Position numbers and translations under genes: made by a program. Shown in pieces: positions 9,475-17,329 of a DNA stretch of 64,000 nucleotides. The first letter of the stretch is position 1. Every line of letters begins with the position of its first letter. The notes under the pieces were generated by a model. It did no database searches and was not told the DNA's origin. It worked only from the letters and a program-made list of their open reading frames with translations. Source of the DNA: Arcobacter aquimarinus. GTDB lineage: Bacteria; Campylobacterota; Campylobacteria; Campylobacterales; Arcobacteraceae. Location: NCBI RefSeq assembly GCF_013177635.1, contig NZ_CP030944.1, positions 806,001 through 870,000 of the forward strand, written 5' to 3'.

Positions 9475-9714
9475 ATGGCAATTAAATTAAAAATCAAAAA
9501 AGGTGATACTGTAAAAATTATCGCTGGTGATGACAAAGGTAAAACTGGAGAGGTTTTAAGAGTATTACCTTCTAAAAACAAAGTAATTGTAAAAGATTGT
9601 AAAGTTGCTAAAAAAACAGTTAAGCCTGATCAAGAAAAAAATCCTGATGGTGGATTTGTAAACAAAGAGATGCCAATTGACATTTCAAACGTAGCAAAAG
9701 TAGAGGGTAACTAA
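9475..9714 (+). CDS. rplX: 50S ribosomal protein L24
   Basis: This 79-residue protein contains the KOW motif [20 protein letters not shown]. The ATG at 9475 is preferred over one at 9454 inside rplN, because it gives the family N-terminus [10 protein letters not shown] and has GGAGG upstream at 9461-9465. L24 starts 50S assembly. Confidence 0.95.
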   Translation: MAIKLKIKKGDTVKIIAGDDKGKTGEVLRVLPSKNKVIVKDCKVAKKTVKPDQEKNPDGGFVNKEMPIDISNVAKVEGN

Positions 9715-9715
9715 G

Positions 9716-10264
9716 ATGGCATCAAGATTATTTGACAGATATAAATCAGAAATCAAACCAGTATTAGAAGCTGAATTTCCAAAAAACAAGTGTTTAACAG
9801 CTAAATTAGAAAAAGTTGTTATCTCTGTTGGTGCTGGTGAAGCGATGAAAGATTCTAAATTAATCCAAAATATTGAAGATACAATCTCTTTAATAGCTGG
9901 TCAAAAAGCTGTAAAAGTTATTGCTAAAAAATCAGTAGCTGGATTTAAAGTTAGAGAAGGTATGCCTGTTGGTGTAAAAGTTACGTTAAGAGGTGAGCAA
10001 ATGTATCATTTCTTAGATAAATTATGTAACGTTGCATTACCAAGAGTAAAAGACTTTAGAGGTCTTAACAAAAATGGATTTGATGGAAGAGGAAACTTCA
10101 ACTTTGGTTTAGATGAGCAATTAATGTTCCCAGAAGTTGTATATGATAACATCATCAAAACACATGGTATGAATATTTCAATTACTACTAGCTCAACTAA
10201 CGATGCTGAAGCATATAGATTATTAGAATTAGTAGGAATTCCATTTACAAAAGGAAGAGCGTAA
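9716..10264 (+). CDS. rplE: 50S ribosomal protein L5
   Basis: This 182-residue L5 has [33 protein letters not shown] and [15 protein letters not shown], all conserved. It binds 5S rRNA in the central protuberance. The stop overlaps the rpsN start by one base. Confidence 0.97.
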   Translation: MASRLFDRYKSEIKPVLEAEFPKNKCLTAKLEKVVISVGAGEAMKDSKLIQNIEDTISLIAGQKAVKVIAKKSVAGFKVREGMPVGVKVTLRGEQMYHFLDKLCNVALPRVKDFRGLNKNGFDGRGNFNFGLDEQLMFPEVVYDNIIKTHGMNISITTSSTNDAEAYRLLELVGIPFTKGRA

Positions 10265-10449
10265 TGGCAAAGAAATCTATGATCGCTAAACAACAAAGAA
10301 CACCTAAGTTTGCTGTAAGAGCATACACAAGATGTTCTGTTTGTGGAAGACCTCACTCTGTTTACAGAGACTTTGGTTTATGTAGAGTTTGTTTAAGAAA
10401 AATGGCTAACGAAGGTTTATTACCTGGTGTTAGAAAAGCTAGTTGGTAG
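10264..10449 (+). CDS. rpsN: 30S ribosomal protein S14, zinc-binding short form
   Basis: This 61-residue S14 is the short type with two Cys pairs, CSVC and CRVC, forming a zinc ribbon, and ends [11 protein letters not shown]. The short form needs zinc for stability, so it is a zinc-dependent step in 30S head assembly. No zinc-free paralogue is seen in the window. Confidence 0.97.
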   Translation: MAKKSMIAKQQRTPKFAVRAYTRCSVCGRPHSVYRDFGLCRVCLRKMANEGLLPGVRKASW

Positions 10450-10461
10450 GAGAAAAAAGCT

Positions 10462-10860
10462 ATGATGAATGATATAATCGCAGATGCTTTAACTAGAATT
10501 AGAAATGCTGCAATGAGAAAATTAGAAGTTGCAACATTATTACACTCTAATACTGTAGTAGGTGTTTTAAACGTTTTATTACAAAAAGAGTATATTACTG
10601 GATTCAAAGTTATTGATGGACAAAACAATAAAAAAACAATTCAAGTTGAATTGAAATATGATGATAATGAGAAATCAGTAATCAACGAAATTAAAAGAGT
10701 TTCTAAACCAGGAAGAAGAGTTTATAAAAACGCTTCTGAGATTAAAAACTTTAAAAATGGGTACGGTACTATTATCGTTTCAACTAACAAAGGTGTAATT
10801 GCTAATGATGAAGCATTTGCAGCTAATGTTGGTGGTGAAGTACTTTGTACTGTATGGTAG
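10462..10860 (+). CDS. rpsH: 30S ribosomal protein S8
   Basis: This 132-residue protein begins [19 protein letters not shown] and ends with GGEVLCTVW, the family's characteristic ends. S8 binds the 16S central domain and in E. coli represses the spc operon. AGGAG precedes the start. Confidence 0.97.
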   Translation: MMNDIIADALTRIRNAAMRKLEVATLLHSNTVVGVLNVLLQKEYITGFKVIDGQNNKKTIQVELKYDDNEKSVINEIKRVSKPGRRVYKNASEIKNFKNGYGTIIVSTNKGVIANDEAFAANVGGEVLCTVW

Positions 10861-10869
10861 GAGAGTGTA

Positions 10870-11406
10870 ATGTCTAGAATTGGAAAAAAACCTATCGCAA
10901 TCCCAGCTGGTATTGAAGTAACAGCTAACGGTACTGTAATTAGTGTAAAAAAAGGTAACAATATTTCTACAGTTGAAACACACGGAAGAGTAGGAATTGA
11001 AGTAGCTGATGGACAAGTTGTATTAACTAGAAATGGTGATTCAAAAGAGTCTTCAGCATTTTGGGGAACTTATAGAGCTTTAACTGCTAATGCTATTAAT
11101 GGTCTTAATGTTGGATTTACAAAATCTTTAGAAATCAATGGTGTTGGTTATAGAGCTGCTGTAAAAGGTGATATTTTAGAACTACAATTAGGTTATTCTC
11201 ACCCGATTAACTATGAAATCCCAAAAGGATTAGAAGTTACTGTTGAAAAAAACATAATCAATGTTAAAGGTGCTGACAAACAACAAGTTGGTCAAGCTGC
11301 TGCAATTATTAGAGGCTTTAGAAAACCAGAACCATATAAAGGTAAAGGTGTTAAATATACTGATGAGAAGATCATCAGAAAAGCCGGAAAAACTTCTAAG
11401 AAGTAA
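10870..11406 (+). CDS. rplF: 50S ribosomal protein L6
   Basis: This 178-residue protein starts [17 protein letters not shown] and contains GVGYRA and the C-terminal segment [18 protein letters not shown]6 lies near the factor-binding site of the 50S. Spacing to rpsH is 9 bp. Confidence 0.98.
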   Translation: MSRIGKKPIAIPAGIEVTANGTVISVKKGNNISTVETHGRVGIEVADGQVVLTRNGDSKESSAFWGTYRALTANAINGLNVGFTKSLEINGVGYRAAVKGDILELQLGYSHPINYEIPKGLEVTVEKNIINVKGADKQQVGQAAAIIRGFRKPEPYKGKGVKYTDEKIIRKAGKTSKK

Positions 11407-11415
11407 GGTGTAACT

Positions 11416-11775
11416 ATGAGTAGAATAAAAGATATAGCTAAAAAAAATGCTTTAAGAATTAAAAGAAAAAAAAGAGTTAGAGGATCTATTTTTGGTACTG
11501 CTGAAAAACCAAGAGTATCAATTTTTAAATCTAATAAATACGTTAGTGCACAAGCTATTAATGATGTTGAAGGTGTAACTTTAGCGGCTGTTAGCTCTCA
11601 AGCTATGGGATTAAACATTAATAAAGAAAATGCAGTAAAAGTAGCAGCACAACTTGCTGAAAATTTAAAAGCTGCTGGAATTGAAACAGTAGTTTACGAT
11701 AGAAATGGTTATCTTTACCATGGTGTAGTAGCAGCATTTGCTGATGCACTAAGAGATAACGGTATCAAATTATAA
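11416..11775 (+). CDS. rplR: 50S ribosomal protein L18
   Basis: This 119-residue L18 has the basic N-terminus (RIKRKKRVRGSIFG), RVSIFKSNKYVSAQ, and VVYDRNGYLYHGVVAAFADALRDNG. It binds 5S rRNA with L5. Confidence 0.97.
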   Translation: MSRIKDIAKKNALRIKRKKRVRGSIFGTAEKPRVSIFKSNKYVSAQAINDVEGVTLAAVSSQAMGLNINKENAVKVAAQLAENLKAAGIETVVYDRNGYLYHGVVAAFADALRDNGIKL

Positions 11776-11781
11776 GGGTTA

Positions 11782-12228
11782 ATGATGGCAGCGGTAAATA
11801 GAGAAGATTTTCAAGAAGCAATCGTTAAAATCGGAAGAGTAACAAAAGTTGTAAAAGGTGGAAGAAGATTCAGATTTACAGCTTTAGTTGTTGTTGGTGA
11901 TAAAAACGGTACAGTAGGATTTGGAACTGGTAAAGCTAAAGAGGTTCCTGATGCAATTAAAAAAGCATTAGATGATGCATTCAAAAGTTTAGTAACAGTT
12001 TCTATCAAAGGAACTACAATCGCACATGATATTGAACATAAATATAATGCAAGTAAAATATTATTAAAGCCAGCATCAGAGGGTACTGGGCTTATCGCTG
12101 GGGGAGCTGCAAGACCTGTTCTTGAGCTTTCAGGTGTTAAAGATATTATTGCTAAATCTTTAGGTTCAAATAATCCAAACAACCTTGTACAAGCTACTGT
12201 TGAAGCATTAGCTAAGATTAAAGGATAA
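11782..12228 (+). CDS. rpsE: 30S ribosomal protein S5
   Basis: This 148-residue S5 contains [34 protein letters not shown] and [20 protein letters not shown]5 affects decoding fidelity. L15 follows directly after 4 bp; there is no L30 (rpmD) gene, which usually sits between them in Gammaproteobacteria and Firmicutes. Confidence 0.97.
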   Translation: MMAAVNREDFQEAIVKIGRVTKVVKGGRRFRFTALVVVGDKNGTVGFGTGKAKEVPDAIKKALDDAFKSLVTVSIKGTTIAHDIEHKYNASKILLKPASEGTGLIAGGAARPVLELSGVKDIIAKSLGSNNPNNLVQATVEALAKIKG

Positions 12229-12232
12229 GAAT

Positions 12233-12631
12233 ATGGCATTAGAAAATTTACAACCAGCTCCTGGTAGTGTTAAAAATTCAAAAAGAATTGGTAGAGGTCA
12301 AGGAAGTGGTACAGGTAAAACTGCTGGAAAAGGTAACAAAGGTCAAAAAGCTAGATCTGGTTATAAAATGAAAAGAGGATTTGAAGGTGGTCAACAACCA
12401 CTTTACAAAAGACTTCCTAAAGTTGGATTCTTTTCAAGAGTAACTAAGCCTTATTCTATTAATGTAGATAAAGTATCACAAATTGCAACACTTGATGAAA
12501 TTACATTAGATTCAATTAAATCTGTGTATAAATTATCAAAATCAGTTGAAAAAGTTAAATTAATTGGTTCAACTGCAAAAGATTTAGTAGCTAAGATTAA
12601 AGACGAAAACGTTACAACTACTGGAAAATAA
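12233..12631 (+). CDS. rplO: 50S ribosomal protein L15
   Basis: This 132-residue protein has a Gly/Arg/Lys-rich N-terminal extension ([20 protein letters not shown]) and [18 protein letters not shown], typical of L15, a late-assembling 50S protein. It ends two bases before secY. Confidence 0.97.
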   Translation: MALENLQPAPGSVKNSKRIGRGQGSGTGKTAGKGNKGQKARSGYKMKRGFEGGQQPLYKRLPKVGFFSRVTKPYSINVDKVSQIATLDEITLDSIKSVYKLSKSVEKVKLIGSTAKDLVAKIKDENVTTTGK

Positions 12632-12633
12632 TT

Positions 12634-13896
12634 ATGAGTAAAGATCTAATAAATAAGATTCTTATTACATTAGGCTTTATTTTTCTTTACAGGTTACTGG
12701 CATACGTGCCAGTACCTGGAGTTAATATAGATGTAGTTAAAGAATTTTTCGACTCAAATGCAAACAATGCGTTAGGTCTTGTTAATATGTTTAGTGGTAA
12801 TGCTGTTGAAAGACTAAGTATTATTTCACTAGGAATCATGCCTTACATTACTGCTTCTATTATTATGGAACTTCTAGCAGCAACTTTCCCAGCACTTGGT
12901 AAAATGAAAAAAGAGAGAGATGGAATGCAAAAATATATGCAAATCATCAGATATACAACAATTGTAATTACATTAATTCAATCGATTGGTGTTTCAGTTG
13001 GTCTTAATTCATTAACAGGTCAAAATGGACAAGGTGCTATTTCAATTGATATGAATACTTTTATTGCAGTTTCTGCAATTTCTATGTTAACTGGAACTAT
13101 GCTTCTTATGTGGATTGGTGAACAAATCACTCAAAAAGGTATAGGAAATGGTATTTCATTAATTATTTTCGCTGGAATTGTTTCTGCAATACCAAGTGCG
13201 ATTGGTGGTACAATTGATTTAGTTAATAATAGTCAAATGAGTTTTTTAACAGTTATTGGTATTTTAATTGTTATTCTTTTAACAGTTGGTGCAATTATTT
13301 ATGTTGAACTAGGAGAAAGAAGAGTTCCTGTTTCTTATTCAAGAAAAGTAATGATGCAAAATCAGAAAAAAAGAGTAATGAATTACATCCCTATAAAAGT
13401 TAATTTAAGTGGAGTTATTCCAGCAATTTTTGCGAGTGCTATTTTAATGTTTCCAGCTACTGTTTTACAGGGGAGCCAAAATAAGTACTTAGTTATGATT
13501 GCTGATTATTTAAATCCAAGTTCATATACTTTTAATTTATTTATGTTCTTATTTGTAGTTTTCTTTGCATTTTTCTATGCATCAATTACATTTAATGCAA
13601 AAGATATTTCTGAAAACTTGAAAAAACAGGGTGGATTTATTCCAGGTGTTAGACCAGGAGAAAGTACAGCATTGTTTTTAAATGATGTTGCTAGTAGATT
13701 AACTTTCTGGGGTGCTATTTATATGGGATTAATATCAACTATTCCTTGGCTTGTTGTAAAAGCTATGGGAGTTCCATTTTATTTTGGAGGTGTTGCTGTA
13801 TTAATCGTTGTACAAGTTGCAATTGATACTATGAGAAAAATTGAAGCTCAGCAATATACAAATAAATATCAAACACTTAGTGCGGTTGGATTGTAA
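12634..13896 (+). CDS. secY: Protein translocase subunit SecY
   Basis: This 420-residue integral membrane protein has the ten-helix SecY layout. N-terminal RLLAYVPVPGV, the TM2 segment SLGIMPYITASIIMEL, cytoplasmic GERRVPVSYSRK, and GGFIPGVRPGESTA are all conserved. It forms the SecYEG channel for export and membrane insertion. Its place after rplO is the standard spc-operon position. Confidence 0.98.
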   Translation: MSKDLINKILITLGFIFLYRLLAYVPVPGVNIDVVKEFFDSNANNALGLVNMFSGNAVERLSIISLGIMPYITASIIMELLAATFPALGKMKKERDGMQKYMQIIRYTTIVITLIQSIGVSVGLNSLTGQNGQGAISIDMNTFIAVSAISMLTGTMLLMWIGEQITQKGIGNGISLIIFAGIVSAIPSAIGGTIDLVNNSQMSFLTVIGILIVILLTVGAIIYVELGERRVPVSYSRKVMMQNQKKRVMNYIPIKVNLSGVIPAIFASAILMFPATVLQGSQNKYLVMIADYLNPSSYTFNLFMFLFVVFFAFFYASITFNAKDISENLKKQGGFIPGVRPGESTALFLNDVASRLTFWGAIYMGLISTIPWLVVKAMGVPFYFGGVAVLIVVQVAIDTMRKIEAQQYTNKYQTLSAVGL

Positions 13897-13898
13897 AA

Positions 13899-14663
13899 AT
13901 GGCTATTCCATTGAGAAAACCAAACGAGATAGAAAAACTTCGTGTTGCAAATATTGCAGTTGCAAAAACTTTAAATTATTTAAAAGCTAATGTTAAAGCT
14001 GGTATGACTTTAAAAGAAGTTGATGCTATGGGGGAAAAGTTTATAAGAGACTTAGGAGCTAGACCCTCATTTAAAGGTTTATATGGTTTTCCAGCTGCTA
14101 TTTGTACTTCATTAAACGAAGTTATTATACATGGAATTCCTAGTGATATTGTCTTAAAAGAAGGTGATATCCTTGGTCTTGATATCGGAACAGAAGTTGA
14201 TGGATGGTATGGTGATTCAGCAATTACAATGCCTATTGGTACTATTTCTAAAGAAGATGAAGCTTTAATTGCTTGTGCAAAAGACTCTTTGTATTATGCT
14301 ATTGATGTAATTAAAGAGGGTATGAGATTTAAAGAATTATCTAAATTGATTGAAGATTTTATAGTATCAAGAGGCTATCAACCACTAGTTAGATTTTGTG
14401 GACATGGTATCGGTAAAAAACCACACGAAGAACCAGAAATTCCAAATTATTTAGAAAATGGAAATACAAAATCTGGACCAAAAATCAAAAATGGAATGGT
14501 ATTTTGTATAGAGCCTATGATCTGTTGTAAAGATAGAAATCCTGTTATTTTAGATAATGGATGGGATGTTGTATCAAAAGATGGATTAAGAGGTAGTCAT
14601 TATGAACACACAGTTGCTGTAATTAATGGAAAAGCAGTTATTTTAAGTAATTCGGAAGATTAA
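13899..14663 (+). CDS. map: Methionine aminopeptidase, type I
   Basis: This 254-residue enzyme removes the initiator methionine from new proteins. The five metal ligands are present: D95, D106, H169, E205 and E236, with H79 as the substrate-binding histidine. It follows secY directly by 2 bp; adenylate kinase, often found between secY and map elsewhere, lies about 11 kb away in this genome. Confidence 0.96.
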   Translation: MAIPLRKPNEIEKLRVANIAVAKTLNYLKANVKAGMTLKEVDAMGEKFIRDLGARPSFKGLYGFPAAICTSLNEVIIHGIPSDIVLKEGDILGLDIGTEVDGWYGDSAITMPIGTISKEDEALIACAKDSLYYAIDVIKEGMRFKELSKLIEDFIVSRGYQPLVRFCGHGIGKKPHEEPEIPNYLENGNTKSGPKIKNGMVFCIEPMICCKDRNPVILDNGWDVVSKDGLRGSHYEHTVAVINGKAVILSNSED

Positions 14664-14675
14664 GGGGAAAAAAAA

Positions 14676-14894
14676 GTGGCAAAAGATGATGTAATAGTAA
14701 TAGATGGTAAAGTAATTGAAGCTTTACCAAATGCTATGTTTAGAGTAGAATTAGATAATGGACATGTAGTATTATGTCATATCTCAGGAAAAATGAGAAT
14801 GCATTATATAAAAATATTGCCTAATGATACTGTAAAGGTAGAAATAACACCTTATTCATTGGATAAGGGAAGAATAACTCATAGATATAAATAA
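14676..14894 (+). CDS. infA: Translation initiation factor IF-1
   Basis: This 72-residue OB-fold protein has the IF-1 segments [27 protein letters not shown] and [10 protein letters not shown]. The start is GTG with AGGGGA upstream. It is the last gene of the long operon. rpmJ and the rpsM-rpsK-rpsD-rpoA-rplQ block that often follow are absent, and a hairpin follows instead. Confidence 0.96.
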   Translation: MAKDDVIVIDGKVIEALPNAMFRVELDNGHVVLCHISGKMRMHYIKILPNDTVKVEITPYSLDKGRITHRYK

Positions 14895-14910
14895 TTATCT
14901 TATCTATAAA

Positions 14911-14939
14911 ATTAAATAAGGAATATTTCCTTATTTAAT
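14911..14939 (+). terminator. Hairpin after infA, probable terminator
   Basis: A 13-bp perfect inverted repeat (14911-14923 with 14927-14939) surrounds a TAT loop 16 bases after the infA stop. There is no long T-run after it, only AT-rich sequence, so termination is likely but not certain; it may instead protect the 3' end of the mRNA. Confidence 0.6.
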
Positions 14940-14980
14940 ACTTCTAAAAATACTTACTCAAGTTTGAACAATCATTTTAA

Positions 14981-15073
14981 AATATAAAAAACTATGAAGC
15001 TGTTATTAAAATAGTAGTTCGCACACTTTAAAAAAGTCATACTAATTTACTCAGCTCCATAGTTTTTTATATT
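14981..15073. repeat. Long imperfect inverted repeat, possible structured RNA or bidirectional terminator
   Basis: Arms 14981-15002 and 15052-15073 pair over 22 positions with one mismatch. The intervening 49 bases add a middle helix (TAGTA 15012-15016 with TACTA 15040-15044, plus neighbouring A-T pairs) and a tip hairpin (ACTTT 15025-15029 with AAAGT 15033-15037). The whole 93 bases therefore fold as one rod. It ends two bases from the stop codon of the minus-strand HTH gene and follows the infA unit. Both arms carry a six-T run at the outer end when read outward. Function not established. Confidence 0.6.
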
Positions 15074-15075
15074 AT

Positions 15076-15291
15076 TTAATTTATTATATTTTTTGTAACA
15101 CTAATTTCTTTTTCTATTAATTCTTTTTGTTCTATTAATAATTCTAAATGTTTTTTTAACATCTCTTTATTTTTATATGATTCAATAATAAATTCAAACA
15201 ATTTTGGTCTATTTCTTTTCCAATTATGTAAAGTTGTTTTGTTTACTTCTAAATCTGATTCTAGTTTTCTTAAACTAGGTATATTCATCAC
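15076..15291 (-). CDS. Small helix-turn-helix protein, putative autoregulator
   Basis: This 71-residue protein starts MMNIPSLRKLESDLEVNKTTLHNWKR. The part from about residue 6 to 30 looks like a helix-turn-helix in which EVNKTTLHNWKR would be the recognition region. The second half is a charged helix (KEMLKKHLELLIEQKELIEKEI) suited to dimerisation. AGGAA lies upstream of the double ATG. Its promoter (-35 TTGACT, -10 TAAAAT, 17 bp apart) has a candidate operator in its spacer, so self-repression is inferred. No named family is recognised; a phage-like or antitoxin-like regulator is possible. Confidence 0.6.
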   Translation of the reverse strand: MMNIPSLRKLESDLEVNKTTLHNWKRNRPKLFEFIIESYKNKEMLKKHLELLIEQKELIEKEISVTKNIIN

Positions 15292-15315
15292 TATTCCTAT
15301 TTGAAATTATTTCGC

Positions 15316-15344
15316 ATTTTATAAAATATTGGAACAAAAGTCAA
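15316..15344 (-). promoter_or_regulatory. Promoter of the small HTH gene
   Basis: On the minus strand TTGACT (15339-15344) and TAAAAT (15316-15321) are 17 bp apart, with a predicted start about 18 bases upstream of the ATG. The spacer is almost entirely filled by one copy of the repeated motif described at 15327-15380. Confidence 0.7.
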
Positions 15345-15380
15345 TATATTTTGGATAAATTTATAAATTATTGGAACAAA
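15327..15380. promoter_or_regulatory. Phased direct repeats, putative operators between HTH gene and glycosylase
   Basis: TATTGGAACAAA occurs exactly at 15327-15338 and 15369-15380, and a weaker copy TTTTGGATAAAT lies between at 15349-15360. The spacings of 22 and 20 bases put all three on roughly the same helix face. The first copy is in the HTH promoter spacer and the third is just upstream of the glycosylase promoter. Binding by the HTH protein is inferred. Confidence 0.55.
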
Positions 15381-15414
15381 TGATGCTAAAAGATTGATTT
15401 TTGTACAATTTCGT

Positions 15415-16083
15415 ATGACAAAAACAGTAAAGAATCAAGTATTAAAATATTTATATAATTTAAAATCTTTTGGATATGAATATCACGAGCCTTTAAATTT
15501 TTTTACATCAGAAGTTAAAAATTTTAAATTACCTAATAATTTAAAAGATTTAAAAACAAGTGTTGAACACTGTTATTTATGTGAACTTTCGAAGTGTAGA
15601 AAAAATGTTCTTTTTGGTTATGGAAATTTGAATGCGAAAATTATGTTTATAAATGATGAACCAACTAAAACAGAGGATGAGTTATCAACATTTTATGTTG
15701 GAAATTCAGGTGAACTATTATCTAAAATGATAGAAAATGTATTAAATATTAAAAAAGAGGATGTGTATATAACAACTTTGGTGAAATGTCGAAGTTTAAA
15801 TGGAGCTACAAATTCTAATATGGAAGTTTGTAATGACTATTTGTTAAAACAAATAGAATTAATTAAACCAAAATTAATTGTTGCATTAGGAGAGAAAAGT
15901 TATTCATTTTTATTAAATCAAAATGATAATTTTTCTCAAATAAGAGGTAAAGAATTAAGTTTTAATTCAATACCCTTAATTGCAACATTTTCACCAACTT
16001 TTTTATTAAGAAATCCCTCTTTTAAAAAAGATGCTTACTATGATATGTTGAAAGTCAAAAGTTATATGGAGGATTTATGTTAA
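15415..16083 (+). CDS. Family-4 uracil-DNA glycosylase-like protein with altered active-site motifs
   Basis: This 222-residue protein has the iron-sulfur pattern of family-4 uracil-DNA glycosylases: C53-x2-C56 near the N-terminus, then C125 in VKCRSL and C139 in EVCNDYL, plus FYVGNSGELL. The canonical GEAPG is replaced by NDEPT (residues 80-84). The C-terminal HP motif is FSPTFLLRNP (from 192), with Ser instead of His. The 4Fe-4S fold is likely, but uracil excision is uncertain. The ATG at 15415 is preferred to a TTG at 15394 because a TACAAT -10 box at 15404-15409 lies between them. It overlaps the next gene by 7 bp. Confidence 0.75.
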   Translation: MTKTVKNQVLKYLYNLKSFGYEYHEPLNFFTSEVKNFKLPNNLKDLKTSVEHCYLCELSKCRKNVLFGYGNLNAKIMFINDEPTKTEDELSTFYVGNSGELLSKMIENVLNIKKEDVYITTLVKCRSLNGATNSNMEVCNDYLLKQIELIKPKLIVALGEKSYSFLLNQNDNFSQIRGKELSFNSIPLIATFSPTFLLRNPSFKKDAYYDMLKVKSYMEDLC

Positions 16084-17285
16084 GACAGATATTAGCATTA
16101 ACTATCTTTGCATTTTTATTTTTTGGATGTACACAAAAACAAGTTGTTGAATTAAAACTTCCTTCAAAAGATAAAGTAGAGAAAAAAGTTGTACAGGATA
16201 AAAAAGTTGAAGAAGATGGTGTTACAATTATTGAAGAATTAGTTCCAATTGATATTCAAGAAAGTGACAATATCATTGAAGAGAATATTCCTGTAAGTGA
16301 AAATGAATTAAATCAGATAGATTCATCTGATTTAATCTCTCAACAAGAGAGTTTACAAATAGATGGTACAAGAGCTAAAATGCAAGTTGCATTTATTTAT
16401 CCCTCTTCTCTTGTTTCAAAATATGCAAGAAATTCCTTAAATACTATTTCAGGATATTTGTCTTATCAAAAAGCTGATTATAATCTATTTGTTGTAGATA
16501 GCGAAAATGAGAGTGAATTTAATATTAACGATGCTTTTTCAAAAGTTAAGGAAAAAGGTATTACAAAAGTGATTGCATTATTTACTCCAAATGCTTTAAA
16601 TAGTATTAATAAAGTTGTTACTAGTGATATGAAGGTATATCTACCTTTGATAGAGAAAAAAGATTTCTTAGAAGATAATGATAGTTTAATTTTTGGTTCT
16701 ATTTCTTATGATGAGCAACTTAAAAAATTAAGTTATTATTCAATTGGAAATAATGCAATGTTTTATCAAGATTCATATCTTGGTTCAAAATTAAGAAGAA
16801 CTTATGATTCTTTGATTCCTGATACAAGTGTTAGAAAAGAGATTAAGAAAAATGAAAAAAATTTTAGAAGTATCGTAAATGATTATAGATTAAGAAATGC
16901 TTCTTTATATTTAAATACAGATATTGTTAAAACTTCTTTAATTTTATCTCAATTAAGAGCTTATGATGTATTTCCAAAAATTATATTTTCTACCCAAATC
17001 GCTTATGATCCAATGTTGATGGTATTAACTCAGGATAAAGATAGAGAAAGATTAGTTATTGCTAATTCAATTGATGATGTTAATAGTAAATTAAAAGATG
17101 AAATAACTACTTTGGGTGGAAATATTACTTTTGAATGGGTTGATTATTCTACTTTAGTTGGAATAAATTATTTATTTTATGATAATAATTCATCTTTAAT
17201 CCCAACACAAGTTGTGAATAATGAAGTAATATATACACCAAGATTATTTAAAAGTACAGAAATAGGCTTTTTAGAAATTAAGTAA
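16077..17285 (+). CDS. Lipoprotein with periplasmic-binding-protein-like domain
   Basis: This 402-residue protein has a lipoprotein signal with lipobox LFFGC (Cys 18). An acidic, low-complexity linker runs to about residue 95. After it comes a domain resembling type-1 periplasmic binding proteins (KMQVAFIYPSSLVSKYARN, KVIALFTPNALNSI, YLPLIEKKD). The arrangement recalls LpoA/LppC-type activators of peptidoglycan synthesis, but that function is not shown here. GGAGG precedes the ATG and the gene overlaps the glycosylase, so the two are co-transcribed. Confidence 0.7.
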   Translation: MLRQILALTIFAFLFFGCTQKQVVELKLPSKDKVEKKVVQDKKVEEDGVTIIEELVPIDIQESDNIIEENIPVSENELNQIDSSDLISQQESLQIDGTRAKMQVAFIYPSSLVSKYARNSLNTISGYLSYQKADYNLFVVDSENESEFNINDAFSKVKEKGITKVIALFTPNALNSINKVVTSDMKVYLPLIEKKDFLEDNDSLIFGSISYDEQLKKLSYYSIGNNAMFYQDSYLGSKLRRTYDSLIPDTSVRKEIKKNEKNFRSIVNDYRLRNASLYLNTDIVKTSLILSQLRAYDVFPKIIFSTQIAYDPMLMVLTQDKDRERLVIANSIDDVNSKLKDEITTLGGNITFEWVDYSTLVGINYLFYDNNSSLIPTQVVNNEVIYTPRLFKSTEIGFLEIK

Positions 17286-17329
17286 AAATTAGATAAAATC
17301 GCGAATATTTATAGAAATGGAGTTAGAAT

